A stretch of DNA of 64,000 nucleotides. Origin: Cordylochernes scorpioides. Lineage: Eukaryota > Arthropoda > Arachnida > Pseudoscorpiones > Chernetidae. Where the stretch lies: the NCBI GenBank assembly GCA_030710605.1, contig CP092873.1, positions 62,001 through 126,000 on the forward strand. Reading direction: 5' to 3'. Below are positions 1 to 11,064 of this stretch, in pieces; positions within the stretch are counted from its first letter, which is position 1, and the number at the start of each line of letters is the position of its first letter. Position numbers and translations under genes: made by a program. Under the pieces are notes generated by a model, which searched no databases, was not told the origin of the DNA, and saw only the letters and a list, made by a program, of their open reading frames with translations.

Positions 1-1388
1 TGTCGTGTTTCAATTGTGTGCGTTGGTTTCGCTAAGTTTACATTTTGGCAGAAACGCTTTTATATTAACACAGTAAATAAGCAACGGAGTTTAAAATGCA
101 AATTTTCAAAATAATAACATTAAGTAATGAAGTTAAATGAGAAAAATATCAAAATATTAAAAGTTCGAGAATTTAAACACAAGATGGAACTGTGAAGCCA
201 TAAGGTATTGCGGTCATATCGAAAATATAGTGGAAATATATTTTTTAAAATGTTAAAGATAGTTTAATAAAATATTGAAAAAAAAGGGAAATTTATTTTG
301 TTGTTGTCCTCTTGGCCGACTGTTTTACATATGGTGTTATGAAATTATAGTTGTAAATGGTTAATCCTAATTGCAAATTTTCAAAAGTAAAATATGGAAT
401 GTGAGATATATTTTAGGTACAAATTATGCAGAGCAAAATAATGTTTAAAAGGATTAAAGGTGTGGTACAAATTAAAAGGCAAAACAATTATGGCAACATT
501 GATATTTAAAATTATTTGAGAAAAAGGGATATAACTAAGAAAATAGGCATTATATATTGTATGCCAAAACTAAAATAGCAGGAAAGTGGGAGCATGAAGA
601 CAGGTAGATAGATATAAAGTACCTTGGAAAGGATGATTCCGGCTTGAGTTGAAAACTCCGGGAGATTGCTGGCGTTGAGCGTAAGATGTGTGATGGCTGG
701 AGATGGAAGGAGGAAGGCATCAAAGGCGGTAAGATCCAGGTCTTGGGATGAAGGGGTTGCAGTCTTTCTAGGATGGTTGCCAACTGAAGGATGATGATGC
801 CAAGAAGGGGTGGTGGTGTTGTTGGGGAACACTCCGATCTCCTGCTCTCAGGCTTCTTTTTCGTCTTTATTCATCCTGTCTACTTTCTTCCTTAACTGTG
901 GCATTTCGGTGATCTGGTTTGTTGTATTGAGTCGTGGGGAAAGATGATGATTGCACAGTCGTGATGGTGGTGAGTGGTAAAGCACACAGAGACGACTCAA
1001 AGGGGAATCCGAGGCATCAGAGAGAGAGAACGCAGCGACCACGTTGCGGCCGGCGGCCACTTACTAACGATCTGTCTGCTATCTTGCAACACTGAACTGA
1101 CTACCATTTCTGCGGGGCAAGCCCTTTTTATATGCTCAAGCGTTTCGTCATCGGACGTTTGGCGACGCAGTGTCCGGCGATTGATATCAGGTTTTGGTAG
1201 TTTAGTTTTGGTTTCTACGTTCTCTCTAGATGTACCTTTGTATTTATTTGAACACACAAAAACGATACAAAGTTAATTGATTAAAGGAGGATTATGTAAC
1301 AATGATAATAAAGTCCATATAGAGTAGGGTATAGGGGTAAGAGGTGGTGGGTGAGTATTTACACAGGTGTTTTATGATTCTTAAATTA
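1..1388 (-). mobile_element. Gypsy-like LTR element fragment (family C), copy 1
   Basis: This is the left-copy equivalent of 52692-54094. Read on the minus strand it starts near 1388 with a TG-initiated end (TGGTAATTTAAG), then a TATA box and initiator near 1132-1095, then gene-poor sequence. At the window edge it runs into the integrase C-terminal frame, seen as the AKRNQRTQLKHD-like peptide encoded at 1-35. Short frames at 848-1060 and 512-832 have no recognisable domain. The assignment rests on the more complete copy on the right. Most of gag-pol is missing. Confidence 0.5.
1095..1132 (-). promoter_or_regulatory. TATA box plus initiator, copy 1
   Basis: On the minus strand TATAAAAAGG begins at 1132 and a TCAGTT initiator has its A at 1098, about 34 bases downstream. 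This is the spacing and sequence of an arthropod TATA/Inr core promoter. It is repeated in the right copy. The transcript would run leftward into the family C retroelement, so it is most likely the LTR promoter. Confidence 0.5.
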
Positions 1389-1644
1389 CCATATATATAA
1401 TTTTTAAAACAGGTTATATTTTTTGTTCTAATGTCTTAATAAAGGCTTTGTGTGCGTCTTCTAAAATACCCATTCAAAGAGTCTACCAACAGTATCACTA
1501 TAAAAAAGTTCCAAAATGCAATATAACAGCGGTATGGTAGATTAAACTGGCGAACCCGTTGAGAGGGTTCACCACTGATGAGCCAGCCCCTCATTAATTT
1601 TTCCATTGCAGTAAGGCAGTAAAAATTGTTTAATATCAAAAAGA

Positions 1645-2165
1645 ATCTTACGCCTTTAAAATAGTTTTGAATTTTGATAACAGATGGCGCGCTAGTGCAT
1701 CATATTATAATGTATTTTGATCCGCAACTTTTAGTTATCAAATTTTTTAACACCAGTGCGCGCAGCATATAGCAAATTATATTATTTTATATAGCAGGAT
1801 GTATATTTCGTGAACTCCCTGAAACGAAAGAACCTTCATGGATTTCGGGACGAAAGCGTCTGAAATCAGCTCATCAATGATGCCTTCAACGTGGGCCGAC
1901 CAATTCCAAATTAGGCCACGAAAAGTTCACGGTAAAATAAAACCCTACTACTTAAAATGTGTAACTTGTAAAATCCTGTCTGATGCACAAACTAATAGAT
2001 AATGTGTGCTAGTTGGAGGCTACGGAAAATCCAGAAATGGAAAAGACCACGAGGCAGCCAACCACGTGGAGAATGAAGGTTTATGAAGGTGCTTTTTTTG
2101 TTTAGTGATTTATGATAGATGATTAATGCTAGATCAACGAGTTATTTTAAACTAAGCCAAACAAT
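1645..2165. other. Gene-free spacer with dispersed repeat
   Basis: No convincing gene is seen. Positions about 1770-1875 belong to a roughly 105-bp repeat also found at 23719-23818 and 54490-54595, starting around 'tatagcaggatgtatatttc'. The function of this repeat is unknown. Confidence 0.5.
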
Positions 2166-2170
2166 ATGCT
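2166..2170. other. Target-site duplication ATGCT, left
   Basis: ATGCT abuts the left LTR and matches ATGCT at 6870-6874 abutting the right LTR. Five bases is the expected length for BEL/Pao integration. Confidence 0.9.
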
Positions 2171-3012
2171 TGTTGAATTTGAAAAAAAAATAAATGTGGG
2201 GAAGGTCAATCTTACCCAGATTGAAAATAGAGATTCACCAGTTGTGTTTGCACAAGTTGTAGAAATAAAATTTAACAAAAATGGCCTAAATATATATTTT
2301 ATTTTGCTTATCAAAAATGACTGGGCAATAAAAATAAATAAACAGATAAAAAGGGTGATAATCAAATTGGCCAAAAGGTTAGATATATTTAAAATTAGAA
2401 TAAACAAAACAAGTGATACAAGTTAAATATACATACAAACAAATAATGTAGAGAGCAAAATAACTAGGGGTGGAAAGGCAAAATCTTTTTCAAACAAAGT
2501 TTGCAAATACTTATCTAAGCTTCCGTTTTATAAAAAAACAAATCTTGTTTCAATTCTGTCGATAAATTTGATCAAGAGTTCACTTGAAATAATTCTTCAC
2601 TTGAGAAAATTTTCCAGATTAATTCTTCTGTTCCTTAACAGGAAACTATATCGCAACCCACTTAATTGGTGCGCAATTCTATAACGACGCTCTTCGCGTT
2701 CTCTTCTTTGTTTCATTCACACGTGGTTACTCATTCCTTCTGAGGCAGGGAGCTCAATTTCCCCGAGCTCGTATTTTCCCCCGGTGCTGCCGTTTGTCCT
2801 TTCTTCTTTTTCTCCCCGTCACCGCGCATAGGTGCTCGCGCATGGGATGGGGGGGCGATATCTTGTTTGTTTACAAATTTTGCTCCTTCCATTCTTTATT
2901 CCTTTCCACCCATCAAGAGAAAGAGGCAACAAAAATAAAATAAAAATATATATACATAATAATAATAGGGGAAATAAATAAAGCATACAATTATAATATC
3001 TATTTTTTAACA
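2171..3012 (-). repeat. BEL/Pao 3' LTR, copy 1
   Basis: This 842-bp LTR begins TGTTGAATTTG and ends TTTTTAACA on the plus strand. Just to its right lies tactcccacctttttg, which on the minus strand is the polypurine tract (AAAAAGGTGGGAGTA) expected upstream of a 3' LTR. It is nearly identical to 6024-6869 and to both LTRs of the other copy. Confidence 0.9.
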
Positions 3013-3055
3013 TACTCCCACCTTTTTGTATGGGAATACAAAAAAAAAATCTTAA

Positions 3056-5879
3056 TTAGGAAAGATTATTGGTGTACACCCCCAATCTCGTAGGTTTTTT
3101 CACTTCTCTTCCAGACCTAGTAAAAATTGACTGTTCTCCATCTGTTGGAATCTCCTGGGCTTTGATCCCTTCTGTCTTAGGTAATCTCACCTCCCTGGAA
3201 ATATCAGAACCAAGTTCCAAAGAGAAAAGTCTCTTTAACGGTCTTACAAATTCACCCGTAGCAGTCCTAACTCTAGCTACACGTTCTCTGCCATCCTTCC
3301 CGGGGTACAGTTCCAAGATTCTGCCTAGTGGCCAGAATATTTTTTTGATCATCTCGACCAATCAGCACAACTTCGCCTGGAAGAAACCTTCTACCCTCTG
3401 TTTCATTCCTCTTTTGTACGAGCATGGCGAGGTATTCCTTGTGGAATCTTTCCTTCTCATCTATACCTACGGTCTGAAAAGCTTTGCGGATGTCAGCGAT
3501 GGCTCCTATTTTCTTTTCCCTTAATCTTATCAGGATTTCAGGTAAAAGTTCAATCAGATTAGGTCCAGTCTCTAAACATTCATTTAGAGACAAACTTCTC
3601 TTACTTGCTTTACATGATGCATCGTAAACGGGTCGAATAGGAGTAGTCTCACTCTGAACCTTATATATCGGGCGGTGTGGTAGATAATGTCCAATAGGTT
3701 TGATGTCTTCCCTGTCAACTTCTTCTATAAGGTTTTCCCTGAACCAGGATCGGAAGACATCATCATAAAGAACAAACTGACCCTTTTGTGTCAACTTTTG
3801 AGTCATAGCCTCCAAGCGCCTTTTGGCTATTTCCAAGTTATTAGGTATCGTCCCAATTCCTTCCTTCCATGGAAGAGATACAAGATAACGTCCATCATGG
3901 CCTCGACAGATTTTCTCACGAAACTTTTCTTGCATGAGAACATTTTTCTCTTTCACAGAGATGACCTCTGTAGGATCTCATATCCCTATTGTTTCTAATT
4001 CCCATAAGGACGCTACTCTCTGTTGGGTTGTAAGTAAGGTGATAACCATTTGAGCACTTGTCTCTGGTCTCTCTGATGAGGTATTACCTATTAAAGTCCA
4101 ACCAAGAACTGTTTGAATTGCGGTCAATCCTCCTGCCAGCTGTTCAATTTTTCCTGTGAGAAGCTGCCCATAATAGTCTCCACCGATTAGGATATCTATC
4201 TCGGTTTTATTATTGTCTACCTTGGTCAAAGTGATTCCTTTCTTATCCAATTCCCATTGCCTGGGTCCTGTTTCAACGGGTGAAATATTGCCACAAATTA
4301 TTGTTTCCTCTAACGCTTCCATTTTGAAAGCCTTTCCCTCATCAACATTGTCCAACTGGAAATAAAATATTGAATGAGCCTTTTCTCCTGTGGTTTGCCC
4401 TCCAAACAAAAATTTATTCAATTTGACTTCTCCCACCTTGGGTAAGTCTAACTCCTTAGCTAGAGACCTTCTGATGTAAGATTTTTGACTACCAGAGTCT
4501 AAAAGCACTCTTACCATTTTGGAACGTTTCGGCCCTTTAATTTTTACAATGAGAGTCATTAAAGAGATATTATTTGTGCATACTTGATTCGCCATTGCTG
4601 TTACAGGCTCACTGATCCCCTCATTCTGCTCTGCTAAACTATTGTGAGATCTGTTATCTGACCTCCAATTTAAATTTTCCTGACTATGTGAGGTTCCTCT
4701 GCACATTATCTCAAAATGAGGTCCTTGGCAACGCTTGCATCTTACAAAAGATCAACAATCCTTCTTCAAATGATTCTTTCTCAAGCATTTAAAGCAAACT
4801 TTCGCATCCTGTACCCTCTTTAATCTGTCTGATTCCAACATCTTGGCTGCCTTAAAACAGTTTTGGCTAGATGGTTTTCTTTGTCACAAAATAAACACGG
4901 TAAGTTGGTCTTTCCAACAAATAATGCAGACGCTGTGTGGATCTTAGGGGGATTATTTTCTCTCTTTCCCTGTTTTAGAGGAAGGGAAGGTTCAAATCCT
5001 TCAGCAACAAAGGAAATGCTTTCTGCATTTTTAACTTCCTGCTTTAAAAATTCTATCAGACCCTCTAATTTATCAAAAGCTTTAGCCCCACTATGTTCAA
5101 TTCCCTCTTCAATCTTAGAGTAATCTCTTTCTTTGAAAGGTGTACGGGAACGTTGCCATATTTTGATAAGTTCAAGTGGCAAACTTGACTCCACCAACGG
5201 GTACAAGAACGCACCACCCCCAGACTTAGTATCCACTCCCAGAGATCCCAAAGAATGGAGATGTGCAACCAAATCATCATGAAGTTGAGCCAAGGTTCTT
5301 TTTTCAGACCTGGCACTGGCAATGACTAACTTTAAAAGCTTGCGCACTACAACACTCAGTCAGCATATCTCTGTCTCCAAACCTATCTTTTAAATCTCCA
5401 ATGACTTTGTTGTAATTCTTTTGGGTAAGAGGGAAGCTAGTCACAAGTCTGTGGGCCTTTGACCCAACAACCATGGATTGTATTAAGTATTCAAATTTAT
5501 CAACATCGGACAGTGACTCATCTAAATGTATTTTTTCAAAATGACTCCACCATGATAGCCATTCCTCTAGCTCACCTGTATACTTTTCTAGTTCAAATTT
5601 TGGAAGTTTAATTTGTCTTTTAACATCTGAAGTGCTAGATTGTGACATTTTATCATCACAGGGTGCTGCCAATTTAGACTCATATTCTTTCACCTTCTGT
5701 GCGACAATTCCTACTTGTAGGCTATAAGTCTCACATTGTTCCATCTCATCATAGATTTGAGCTTCTGTGGACCTCGGATCATCCAATAAGATCTCTTTTA
5801 TTTTATCATCAATCAATATCAGTCTATCATTAAGAATGGTTAACCTTTCAAATTTGGCCCTTATTAAAATTATATCCAC
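3056..5879 (-). pseudogene. BEL/Pao gag-pol, frame-disrupted copy
   Basis: The same polyprotein as at 55773-58598, but broken into five frames. Compared with the right copy there is a 2-base loss near 3341-3347, a nonsense substitution at 4754 in the zinc-knuckle region (AGA to TGA on the minus strand), a 1-base loss near 4869 and a net 1-base gain near 5347-5358. The TGA between protease and RT (near 3978) is shared with the other copy. Preserved pieces are DUF1759 (about 5600-4950), the protease motif LLDSGS (near 4500), the RT start with IADIRKAFQ (near 3480) and DUF5641 (about 3400-3200). Damage may be real decay or consensus error. Confidence 0.88.
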
Positions 5880-6001
5880 TTCCTTTAGACTTAGACCTGA
5901 TTTTATTTCATTTGTGGTACGAGTTATAGTATTCCTTAAGGGAGTTCTTTATCTTTTAAGCTTATCCATCTCCACAAATTGTATAAACACCACAAGGTTA
6001 A

Positions 6002-6019
6002 ATCACGTCCGGCTCACCA
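6002..6019 (-). promoter_or_regulatory. Primer-binding site of BEL/Pao, copy 1
   Basis: The minus strand reads TGGTGAGCCGGACGTGAT directly inside the 5' LTR. The reverse complement ends in CCA like a mature tRNA. The 3' half resembles the T-arm and acceptor of a tRNA (tRNA-Trp-like), but the isotype is not certain. Confidence 0.65.
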
Positions 6020-6023
6020 AAAA

Positions 6024-6869
6024 TGGTGAATTTGAAAAAAATAAAATAAATATGTGGGGAAGGTCAATCTTACCCAGATTGAAAATAGAGATTCACCAGT
6101 TGTGTTTGCACAAGTTGTAGAAATAAAATTTAACAAAAATGGCCTAAATATATATTTTATTTTGCTTATCAAAAATGACTGGGCAATAAAAATAAATAAA
6201 CAGATAAAAGGGTGATAATCAAATTGGCCAAAAGGTTAGATATATTTAAAATTAGAATAAACAAAACAAGTGATACAAGTTAAATATACATACAAACAAA
6301 TAATGTAGAGAGCAAAATAACTAGGGGTGGAAAGGCAAAATCTTTTTCAAACAAAGTTTGCAAATACTTATCTAAGCTTCCGTTTTATAAAAAAACAAAT
6401 CTTGTTTTCAATTCTGTCGATAAATTTGATCAAGAGTTCACTTGAAATAATTCTTCACTTGAGATAATTTTCCAGGTTAATTCTTCTGTTCCTTAACAGG
6501 AAACTATATCGCAACCCACTTAATTGGTGCGCAATTCTATAACGACGCTCTTCGCGTTCTCTTCTTTGTTTCATTCACACGTGGTTACTCATTCCTTCTG
6601 AGGCAGGGAGCTCATATTTCCCCGAGCTCGTATTTCCCGGTGCTGCCGTTTGTCCTTTCTTCTTTTTTCTCCCCGTCACCGCGCATAGGTGCTCGCGCAT
6701 GGGATGGGGGGACGATGTCTTGTTTGTTTACAAATTTTGCTCCTTCCATTCTTTATTCCTTTCCACCCATCAAGAGAAAGAGGCAACAAAAATAAAATAA
6801 AAATATATACATAATAATAATAGGGGAAAATAAATAAAGCATACAATTATAAATTATCTATTTTTAACA
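6024..6869 (-). repeat. BEL/Pao 5' LTR, copy 1
   Basis: This 846-bp LTR starts TGGTGAATTTG, where the partner LTR starts TGTTG, and ends TTTTTAACA. Left of it, after a 4-base spacer, lies the primer-binding site complementary to a tRNA 3' end (plus strand ...CGGCTCACCA), so this is the 5' LTR of a minus-strand element. Confidence 0.9.
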
Positions 6870-6874
6870 ATGCT

Positions 6875-9800
6875 AGAAGGCCACAATTGTCTACTTACAT
6901 TTTTAGTTTTATTAGGTATTATTTTGTTTATTATTTATTTCTTAAATGAAATTAAGCATATATTGACATACATATAATCATAATCGAGTAGAATAATATT
7001 TTTCTATGTAAAAAAAACATATATGTTTAATTAAAAAGGCATATTTTAGATCAAAATATCATTTATTTTCCAATATTTCAGTTGGCTGAATGCCACCTTT
7101 ATCAAGGTATTATGAATATTCTGAAAATTGACAGTAACCCCAATTTTATATTTAAAATTATTTGTACTATGTGAAAAAGATTTTGTGTAAAAATAAACAA
7201 AAATAACAAAATATATAAAAAGGAAGTCTGATATCAGAATATAAAACGTTAATGGAGATAAATATCTCCATAAACGTTTTATATTCTGATATCAGATATC
7301 CAAAGGAGATTTAAATTGTTTCATATAAAAAGGAAGTGTTAAACTACAAATTTTTTACTGAGAGAGAGAGAGAGAAGCACAGAGCGCAAATAAATATAAA
7401 ATTGTGAAATTTGAAATAAAACATAAGTGAAAATTGAACAAATCCATATGAACGTCGTTTTAACCTATTGTGTAACATTATAACCACCATTCTAAATCTA
7501 GTATTACCCATACTCTTAAAAAGGACCATAATTGAAAACACTGCATCATTTTTGTAATATATTTTTAAAATCATATATTGTCAACACCTGTATTTCCTTT
7601 TTTTTAACAAGGTACACCAGTTTAGAGTATTGAGATATCATTTTTTATTTTATTAGTTAACAATCTTTAAAAAAAAATCATTATATTAGGAGGTAGATAG
7701 AAAATTACAAGGAAACATTTTTAGCGGGAAAACGCTAAGAATCTGAGATAAACAACCCTGGGAAAGTCCGTTGGAAAACAAATAAAGATATCCATCAATG
7801 TCAAATTCTAGACTCCCCCGCAAGTTTGATTGACAAGTCGGCGAGACCCTAAGGGTTTCAAGAGAACCGCTATTATCGCCCACAAGGAAACCTTCTTTAA
7901 CAATACATAGTCTAGACCGAGCGCTTGGTGTGAAAGGTACGTTTTGCAAAGGCCTTGGCCTTTAGGCCAAGGCCGGGCTCTAAGCCTGCCACATATTTCT
8001 TCCATTTCTTTTATTCATCTATTTATTTTAATTTAGTATGATATTCTAATAGCATAAGATGTCAAATATATTTTAAAAACATTTTTGTACAAGTCATTAT
8101 GACAAGATATATTTATGGATGCCAGTTAGGCCAATTTTATGGTAAAAGTCTATCGCAACGCAATTCTCCGTGTAAAATGTTTTATTACCATTTAGATTAC
8201 AGTTATGTATAATAATTTATTTTCTTCATCATTTATTTTAATTTACTTTAGTTTTTTATATATATTTTTAAGTTACTTTAGTTTATGCAAACAAGACGTT
8301 TGTTCAATTATAGTTTTAGATAAAACGTGTTCCAATAAACGACTAGAGTATACAATTTTTTATTTTTAACAGTGTAGATGATCTCTTAAAACTGGTCTTG
8401 TAATTTTATTTTTTTGCATGGACCTACTATCTTGTGCAAATAGTAATTTGTGATTATGTAGAACTCTATATTTTATTTGTAACTCTTCGTCGAGGGAAAT
8501 AGAGACAATAATAGCGACTATTGATAGAAAAACCTTTTTTGTATAGATTATTAGCCTTTTTCTACTTGAGTTACCTTTGATTATATTTTTGCATGTCACA
8601 CACATTACAAATAGTTACTGCATATAATTTTATCTCTCTCCCATTTATATTTATTATTTAGTCATTATCGTAAAGACTGACCTATATATTCAATCTAATA
8701 GCGATTTTATAGTATGATAATCCATGTACAGAATTTGGTGGGGAAGGTTTTCCTTTTTTTAAATGAAATGAGTGAAATTTGTTTATTTTCTTTAACTCCA
8801 GCAGAAGAACAAAATCATTTTTTATATCCTGCATCCTTTGGAAGTTAATAGCATTATTTCAGAATTAAACGCAATATGCAAACTTAGCAATTTATCAGAC
8901 ATATAGTTCCAGGAACCTTAGAAAGACAGCGATAAAGAACTTTGCACCTCGTGTGTGTTTGCACTTGACTGGTTTTTGATAAGCCTTTCCAGAAAACCTT
9001 ATCTATACATCCACCTTTCAGATTATTTGGCAGCAGAAGCCTGTATCAAAAACTATAGCATCATAGCAGACTTAAAATTTTTTCAACATCGGCTTTAGTA
9101 GTTTTATGAAACGTGGCATTAGACATGGTGACCTGTAGCAAAGACTACATTTCTGGGAGGTTGAGAGTAGATCTTGAAGATTAAGAAGAATATCTTGCGT
9201 AGTTTTAAACAATGGATGTAGGAGCATGCAATTTTGTCTATAAAATTGGACATTACTCAGTAAGCTTTGAAGATACTCACGAAGGTGGACGTGAGATAAA
9301 GAATAACATACAATATAATAACCGATGGACGCCATCGAGCGTAAGACCACGTGACGTAAACCAATTGAAGAGTGGGTCACTGTGGTGGGAAGTGAAGAAA
9401 ATATTTTGAAAAGGTGCATCAGTTATAAAATACAGAGATGTATTCTATCTAATATCCATCTGCAGGGCTGATGCACCTAGGTTCTAGGTTCACCTCTGTC
9501 ATACCACGAGAAACCATATCTTAAAAAAATAAATGTTTAGCATCATAACGAAGTATATATTTGAGCATTCATTTCCGTATTTTAGTGAGACTCCAATAGG
9601 AAAGCGTGCTGTGTTAAACCAGGTCAAGTCAATATACATAATATCATCAAAGGTGTAAGAGTACTGCAGTCGACAGTATTTTTTTTTACGAGCCACATAG
9701 TGAACAGGAGTAAATCCTTAGCAGAACGAATATAACAGTCTAATACAATGATGTTTTATTTTTATTTTATTTTTTAAGTTGAAGAGTTCAGGCTGGACTA

Positions 9801-10986
9801 AAGAAAAGAACAATATGATAGACCCTGATATATGTAAAATAGAGTGCGTGCAAAACTAATATTTCCTATAGAAGCACTCTAGATATATTTAGAACAGGGA
9901 AATTCTCAGGAACAGGATAGACAAACACTTTTGAAGCACAAATCCAGGATTTGCATATCTTTTATCTTTTAAGTAAATAAGTTGTACCACCTTGCAATAG
10001 CCAAACAGCATTAGTTTAGAGGTAAGATAACTGTCGAAATTCGTCAGCTATACGACGCGCTACATGTGAGAGGAAGCCGACAAGGTGTAGACTTTGTGAT
10101 GTGGGCGATGGCCATAGTCACTGACGTGAACATTAAGAGAGTGTATATATAGAAAGCTGTATGAGAAACAGTCATTTCGTAAAATTTTATTATGTATTAA
10201 ATGGGACAGATCAAATTAAACAGAATTTTTCTTTTATAGATTTTTTTTTCATGAAACTTTGAATTTTGAACTTTTATGTTAAAATTTTCAAATTTTCTCA
10301 TGTCAATGCATTTGTAAGTGTAGACAATCGGTCTTGTTTAATTTTAGCAATTAGGTGTAACCCATTTGGCACAAATATTCAAGTTTAGGGTAATTTTTTT
10401 GTTTTATTAAGATTAGATATAATTTTAGAATAAGATATTATTTGATCAAGAAGCGACTGGAGAACCAGGCGCTCTTGAGTGGTCATTAAGTGGTAACTTT
10501 CCAGTTATGAACAACAACTTAGTACTTCAGTATGGTGCATACTTTACAGTAGGCTTGGTGGCGCAAGCAGCTAAATAAATGTATGAGTATAGCTGGGCGA
10601 CATCAAGTTTACTCCAGAGCCACACAACAACTCCAGAAAAAGATGTACTGCCGAGGTCATGAGTAGTGTTTGGCGGCGGGCTGTTTGTGTTCTTAGTGAC
10701 GTCCAAGGTTGGGTATATGGCGCTCAATAATCCCTTGAATTGAAGCTAAGTAGACATAGACAATCAGAAGCCAGGTAGTTGAGAGCAGTGGTGTAGCAGA
10801 GTGTAGGTTTCCACATTAGTACAGATATCGGTTGGGTATATAGACGCCCTATAATTCCATATTCTAGAACTAATGTATGTTACCTACAGTCAACAAGTAG
10901 ATGAAGTTGTTGCACTGGTGGTGTAGAGTGGTTGCTATGACTGGAGCGTGTTTTGAGGAGGGATGGTTGGTCAATAGGATCTTATC
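6875..10986. other. Long gene-free stretch of the duplicated tract
   Basis: This is AT-rich sequence with no frame conserved between the two copies; short frames here change length or break in the partner. It includes a hairpin (7227-7298), an (AG)n run at 7360-7374 and a GC-rich palindrome GGCCTTGGCC-TTTA-GGCCAAGGCC near 7950-7975. Frames at 7686-8005 are the same in both copies but show no recognisable domain. Confidence 0.6.
7227..7298. repeat. Foldback hairpin, about 34-bp arms
   Basis: The sequence tctgatatcagaatataaaa and what follows is mirrored around 7260 to form a near-perfect hairpin. It is bracketed by a direct repeat of atataaaaaggaagt at about 7211 and 7323. The other copy is at 59947-60018. 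A single related arm lies at 17397-17433. It may be a miniature foldback element. Confidence 0.7.
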
Positions 10987-10987
10987 A

Positions 10988-11042
10988 GTAGAGGAAGCGT
11001 TTCCAATTGTCTGTGGCCTTCAGGAGTTGAATGTCCTATTCT
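10988..11042. repeat. 55-bp block shared with 19560-19614
   Basis: The block beginning gtagaggaagcgtttccaat and ending gtcctattct is found exactly at 19560-19614 and again in the right copy near 63727. In all cases the similarity stops abruptly, which suggests a repeat boundary or insertion junction. Confidence 0.75.
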
Positions 11043-11064
11043 ATTCTATTCTCGAAATAAGTAT

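Larger units (their letters stand above)
2171..6869 (-). mobile_element. BEL/Pao LTR retrotransposon, copy 1 (complete ends, damaged)
   Basis: Both LTRs are present, each starting TG and ending CA in plus-strand view (2171-3012 and 6024-6869). The element is flanked by the 5-bp target-site duplication ATGCT at 2166-2170 and 6870-6874. The minus-strand interior encodes gag (DUF1759), zinc knuckles, a DUF1758 aspartic protease, the start of reverse transcriptase and the integrase C-terminal DUF5641 domain. At 4.7 kb it is short for the group because the middle of pol is deleted. The right-hand copy (54883-59589) has the same TSD and the same deletion, so both descend from one insertion. Confidence 0.92.

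Noticed and set aside
2166-2426. 86-codon plus-strand frame, also at 54878-55138
   Set aside because: It lies entirely within the BEL/Pao LTR and on the opposite strand; a shadow of the LTR.
7686-8005. Overlapping minus-strand frames kept in both duplicates
   Set aside because: The duplicates are too similar for conservation to mean selection, and no domain is seen.
9072-9419. 115-codon minus-strand frame
   Set aside because: The frame is shortened and shifted in the other copy (61854-62099).
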